Of a stretch of DNA of 13,600 bases, positions 12,087 through 13,600 are shown piece after piece; the first letter of the stretch is position 1; each line of letters begins with the position of its first letter. The notes beneath the pieces are model-generated. The model did not search any database and was not told the origin of the DNA. It saw only the letters and a list, made by a program, of their open reading frames with translations. The stretch is from an uncultured Synergistia bacterium (GTDB lineage Bacteria > Eremiobacterota > SpSt-956 > JAKJGF01): the NCBI GenBank assembly GCA_937888925.1, contig CALARM010001026.1, forward strand, positions 1 through 13,600, given 5' to 3'. The translations under genes and the position numbers were made by a program.

Positions 12087-13600
12087 TTATATTTCAGAGT
12101 GGACGGTAAAATTATGTTTTATAATCTGCAAAACTCTCCACCCCGTTTCTTTATGACTATCCCTGCCGGAAAAGTAAAATGCAGTACTTTTCCCCTGATA
12201 AGGATTATTTACATCAAAAGCCATCAGGTAAGACCTGATATCTTCTCTACGAAACCCCCTGGCATTAATAGCTTCTTTCAATAAGATAAGAGTATCATAT
12301 ACCTGTATTGCTCGTAAGGTTACACTATCAGAAAACACCTCCCTGTATTTTTTTCTAAAACCTTCTTCATTTTTTAATAAAGGACAGAGACATAAAAGGC
12401 CTTCTGTTACATCATTTTCTTTTGATATTAATTGATTGGACATAGCCCAGTGTCCTGTAACAAAAATAACATCTTTATCTTTCTTCCTGATTTCCAGGGC
12501 AAGTTGCTTTATGAGATAAGATGACGAAAAAAATAAAATTACTTCCGGTTTGTTTACAGTCAGACTATCTAATATTCTATTTATTTCTTTTTGTTCCCTG
12601 ACACTATCCTCTCTGACCATGACATCATTTATTATAGTTCGTTCTTTTGATAAAATTTCCTCTTTAAAAATATAATTTAACTCGAAAAAATACGGGTTTT
12701 CAATGTCATAAATAGTAGTTATTTTCTTTTTATTTAGTTTTCCATATATCAAATTATACATAGCTTTTAATTCACTTCTTCCATCAGGAGACAACCCGAA
12801 TGTAAAAGGTCTATCCTTCCGGTTACCTGTCATAGATAAAGAAGGAGTAAACTGCAACAGACTTGAAGACCTGAATAAAGGTGCAACAGACATATCAATA
12901 GTATAATCATCGGGCCCAATTACTGCTGTAAGATTGTCTGATTTTATATGACTCATATTATTAAATGCCAGATTTACATCAGAGAAATCATCTATTATAT
13001 CCAGTTTTAACATTTTACCTCTTACGCCTAAATTAGAATTTATCTCTTTCTGGGCAAGAAAAGCGCCTTTCATCATATCCTCTCCGTCAGAATTATATTT
13101 GCCTTTTCCTGATACTATCAGACCTGAAGAAAATTTATCATTACCCTGAAGGGATAGTTCTATATTGGATTTAATTATCATAGCTTCAGGATCGCAGGGG
13201 AACTTTTTTAGAGATTCATTTATAAGACCGGCTGCTTCTGAAAAATTTCCATTATTATACTTGATCAGAGCCTGTTCTTTTAGACTTAAAATCTCTGCAC
13301 CGGGAGAAGGAGTTACTCCCGGAACAGATACGGGATGAAAACTCGGTATAAAAGATAAATATTTTATAATCCATGGAGGTTTTAAATAATATAATAAAAC
13401 AGGTAAGGAAAGAAATAGTATAATAATAAATGCGGTAGCAAGAAGAGATTTTTTCTTTTTTACTCTATGAGGAACCTTTTTCTCCTGTTTTTCATCACCT
13501 TTATTAATTTTGTCTCTACTTGCATCTATGTCTTTACCGGCTTCTTTAATTTTGTCTCTACTTGCATCTATGTCTTTACCGGCTTCTTTAATTTTGTCTC
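12087..13600 (-). CDS. Membrane-anchored type I periplasmic-binding protein, N-terminus cut by window edge
   Basis: The open frame runs through the window edge with no stop. The first ATG inside (13181) lies in the middle of the protein and is not its start. Visible order from the edge: tandem 14-residue repeats (KEAGKDIDASR type), a very basic stretch (VPHRVKKKKS), one membrane helix (LLATAFIIILFLSLPVLLYY, about 13448-13389), a Pro/Ser/Val linker, a TPR-like hairpin (YNNGNFSEAAGLINESLKKF), then a type I periplasmic-binding domain to the C-terminus. That domain resembles branched-chain amino-acid receptors (KGAFLAQKEINSNLGVRGK, TAVIGPDD, FTPSLSMTGN, DVIFVTGHWAMS). The basic flank places the N-terminus in the cytoplasm and the binding domain outside. 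No transporter permease for it is seen, so a sensor role is plausible; the missing cytoplasmic part could be a signalling domain such as a kinase. Confidence 0.85.
   Translation of the reverse strand, partial: DKIKEAGKDIDASRDKIKEAGKDIDASRDKINKGDEKQEKKVPHRVKKKKSLLATAFIIILFLSLPVLLYYLKPPWIIKYLSFIPSFHPVSVPGVTPSPGAEILSLKEQALIKYNNGNFSEAAGLINESLKKFPCDPEAMIIKSNIELSLQGNDKFSSGLIVSGKGKYNSDGEDMMKGAFLAQKEINSNLGVRGKMLKLDIIDDFSDVNLAFNNMSHIKSDNLTAVIGPDDYTIDMSVAPLFRSSSLLQFTPSLSMTGNRKDRPFTFGLSPDGRSELKAMYNLIYGKLNKKKITTIYDIENPYFFELNYIFKEEILSKERTIINDVMVREDSVREQKEINRILDSLTVNKPEVILFFSSSYLIKQLALEIRKKDKDVIFVTGHWAMSNQLISKENDVTEGLLCLCPLLKNEEGFRKKYREVFSDSVTLRAIQVYDTLILLKEAINARGFRREDIRSYLMAFDVNNPYQGKSTAFYFSGRDSHKETGWRVLQIIKHNFTVHSEI
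13504..13600 (-). repeat. 42-bp tandem repeat encoding a 14-residue unit
   Basis: Bases 13504-13558 and 13546-13600 are identical at an offset of 42, giving about 2.3 exact copies before the window ends. The period is in frame and encodes DKIKEAGKDIDASR units. Fourteen residues equal two heptads, so the array is probably a charged helix or coiled-coil spacer next to the membrane helix. Total copy number is unknown. Confidence 0.9.

Noticed and set aside
12087..13181. ATG at 13181 considered as the start of the binding-protein gene
   Set aside because: The frame stays open upstream through a TPR-like hairpin, linker, membrane helix and repeat to the window edge, all coherent protein sequence.
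13504..13600. Regular repeat considered as a CRISPR array
   Set aside because: Copies are directly contiguous without spacers, and the 42-base period is in frame within a coding sequence.

Overview
The window looks like a piece of a low-GC bacterial chromosome (roughly one third GC, judged by eye). It uses the standard code and has TAA, TGA and TAG stops. Every convincing gene lies on the minus strand, so transcription runs from high to low coordinates. The protein families (zinc-ribbon/FHA proteins, a kinase-fold/PP2C fusion, VWA proteins, an ABCG-type exporter) do not fix the lineage. An uncultured or poorly sampled low-GC phylum seems likely, but that is only an impression.

Layout in transcription order. 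(1) 13600-12087: a 5'-truncated membrane-anchored protein with a cytoplasmic 14-residue tandem repeat, one membrane helix, a TPR-like hairpin and an extracytoplasmic type I periplasmic-binding domain. (2) 11929-6554: a phospho-signalling block of four genes. They encode a zinc ribbon-pseudokinase-PP2C fusion (TTG start), a soluble VWA protein (GTG start), a double zinc ribbon-FHA protein and a TPR-FHA protein. (3) 6446-5610: a COG3375-like GNAT acetyltransferase with its own, apparently leaderless, promoter. (4) 5508-710: a tightly packed membrane block. It encodes a DUF58 protein, a BatA-like VWA membrane protein (4-base overlap with the DUF58 gene), an ABCG-type ATPase, its ABC-2 permease and a small anchored protein. 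(5) 574-1: the N-terminal two thirds of a XerC/XerD-like tyrosine recombinase, beyond a 19-bp perfect hairpin.

How the genes may work together (inference). The PP2C domain keeps its metal-binding residues, while the attached kinase fold has lost every classical catalytic residue. The two FHA proteins would read phosphothreonine, and the VWA protein would act as a metal-dependent scaffold. This recalls the TerY-P triads (VWA + PP2C + kinase + zinc ribbon) known from comparative genomics, but with a degenerate kinase. The downstream ABCG-type ATPase and permease resemble the two halves of single-chain FHA-ABC transporters. The FHA domains here sit on separate proteins and could control the exporter in trans. 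No active kinase is visible. The cut-off N-terminus of the periplasmic-binding protein, or a gene further upstream, is where one might lie.

The control regions are also unusual. Three candidate promoters share an extended -10 of the form TGnTAWAAT. Two genes with non-ATG starts sit just behind three-codon open frames. One leader could fold as a pseudoknot. Apart from the gaps described in the features, intergenic spaces are short and none exceeds about 160 bases.
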